Shown here one piece after another: positions 6,784 to 7,058 of a stretch of DNA of 7,058 bases. This DNA is from an uncultured Oceanospirillales bacterium (lineage in GTDB: Bacteria > Pseudomonadota > Gammaproteobacteria > Pseudomonadales > Litorivicinaceae), in contig CAJXTO010000077.1 in the NCBI GenBank assembly GCA_913061245.1, positions 1 to 7,058 of the forward strand, read 5' to 3'. The notes under the pieces were generated by a model that did not search any database, was not told the origin of the DNA, and was given only the letters and a program-made list of their open reading frames with translations. Each line of letters opens with the position of its first letter. Within the stretch, counting starts at the first letter, position 1. Position numbers and translations under genes: made by a program.

Positions 6784-7058
6784 GATTTCACCCCCGCCTT
6801 TGCCAACTCAGTTTCGACTTCTTCCTCGATTTCAGCGTGCTCTAAAGAAATACCCGCACAGGTTTTTTTGTAATAGTCGGGGAAACTCAGTATTTCGCAG
6901 ATAACAAAAAGAGTAGCACCAATGGGGATTACCGATTGGGTGAGCTGGACGGGAATCCAAGTTAAAGACACCAAATATTCGCCTTCAAGGATCACGAGTA
7001 CCTCATAGCCTGTATACGCCAGCAGTGCGAAAAATCCGATAACGACTGCCTCGGCAAA
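6780..7058 (-). CDS. dctQ: TRAP transporter small permease subunit, DctQ family (5' partial)
   Basis: C-terminal 92 residues of the four-TM small subunit that partners DctM in the inner membrane. The frame stays open to the window edge, giving FAEAVVIGFFALLAYTGYEV before the in-frame GTG at 6995. That GTG is therefore internal and the true start lies beyond 7058. Two hydrophobic segments are visible, at about residues 4-24 and 40-57 from the edge. Between them lies SLTWIPVQLTQSVIPIG, the usual DctQ arrangement of W, P and a PxG turn before the last helix. The tail is hydrophilic and acidic (HAEIEEEVETELAKAG) and probably cytoplasmic. The stop overlaps the dctM start by 4 nt. Sequence similarity among DctQ proteins is low, so the call rests on position next to dctM as much as on motifs. 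Confidence 0.85.
   Translation of the reverse strand, partial: FAEAVVIGFFALLAYTGYEVLVILEGEYLVSLTWIPVQLTQSVIPIGATLFVICEILSFPDYYKKTCAGISLEHAEIEEEVETELAKAGVKS
6789..6795 (-). promoter_or_regulatory. Shine-Dalgarno site of dctM
   Basis: GGGGGTG on the minus strand, about 5 nt before the ATG at 6783-6781 and inside the last codons of dctQ. It selects this ATG and points to coupled translation of the two membrane subunits. Confidence 0.7.

Noticed and set aside
6491..6904. 137-aa plus-strand open frame antisense to dctM/dctQ
   Set aside because: Pro/Arg/Thr/Ile-rich translation typical of the antisense of a membrane protein; no Shine-Dalgarno site and no recognisable family.
6993..6995. GTG as start of a 71-residue DctQ
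   Set aside because: The frame continues to the edge with a hydrophobic helix; a DctQ of 71 aa would lack half of its membrane segments.

Overview
The window is a compact, almost fully coding piece of a Gram-negative (proteobacterial) chromosome, with GC near 50% by eye. The gene content (HAAT-type branched-chain amino acid ABC transporter, TRAP transporter, CaiB/BaiF CoA-transferase, crotonase-fold protein) is typical of heterotrophic alpha-, beta- or gammaproteobacteria, often marine or soil. Genus cannot be decided from this sequence. No RNA genes, insertion sequences, CRISPR arrays or integrase-type genes were seen, and no intergenic gap exceeds about 15 bases.

Left half, + strand (1-3040): the 3' part of a liv-type operon, livF (ATPase, 5' end outside the window) - livH (permease) - livM (permease). 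The genes are separated by 0 or -1 nt, so they are surely co-transcribed and translationally coupled. The second ATPase (LivG) and the periplasmic binding protein are not in the window and probably lie upstream of position 1.

Right half, - strand (7058 down to 3037): an operon read right to left, dctQ-like TRAP small permease (5' end outside the window) - dctM-like TRAP large permease - crotonase-fold protein - CaiB/BaiF family III CoA-transferase - small exported protein of unknown function. Neighbours overlap by 4 nt (ATGA), are 1 nt apart, overlap by 4 nt again, and are then 12 nt apart. The layout suggests that a carboxylic acid taken up by the TRAP transporter is activated to its CoA thioester by the CoA-transferase and then handled by the crotonase. 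The substrate cannot be read from the sequence. The TRAP binding protein (DctP) is not visible.

The two operons converge and collide: the livM stop and the stop of the last minus-strand gene share 4 bases (3037-3040). There is no intergenic terminator space. A bulged hairpin sits immediately after the livM stop, inside the 3' end of the opposing gene.

The most unusual items are the last minus-strand gene, a secreted protein with five 16-18-residue Gly-anchored repeats that look like a small beta-solenoid, and the crotonase, which lacks both glutamates that a true enoyl-CoA hydratase needs.
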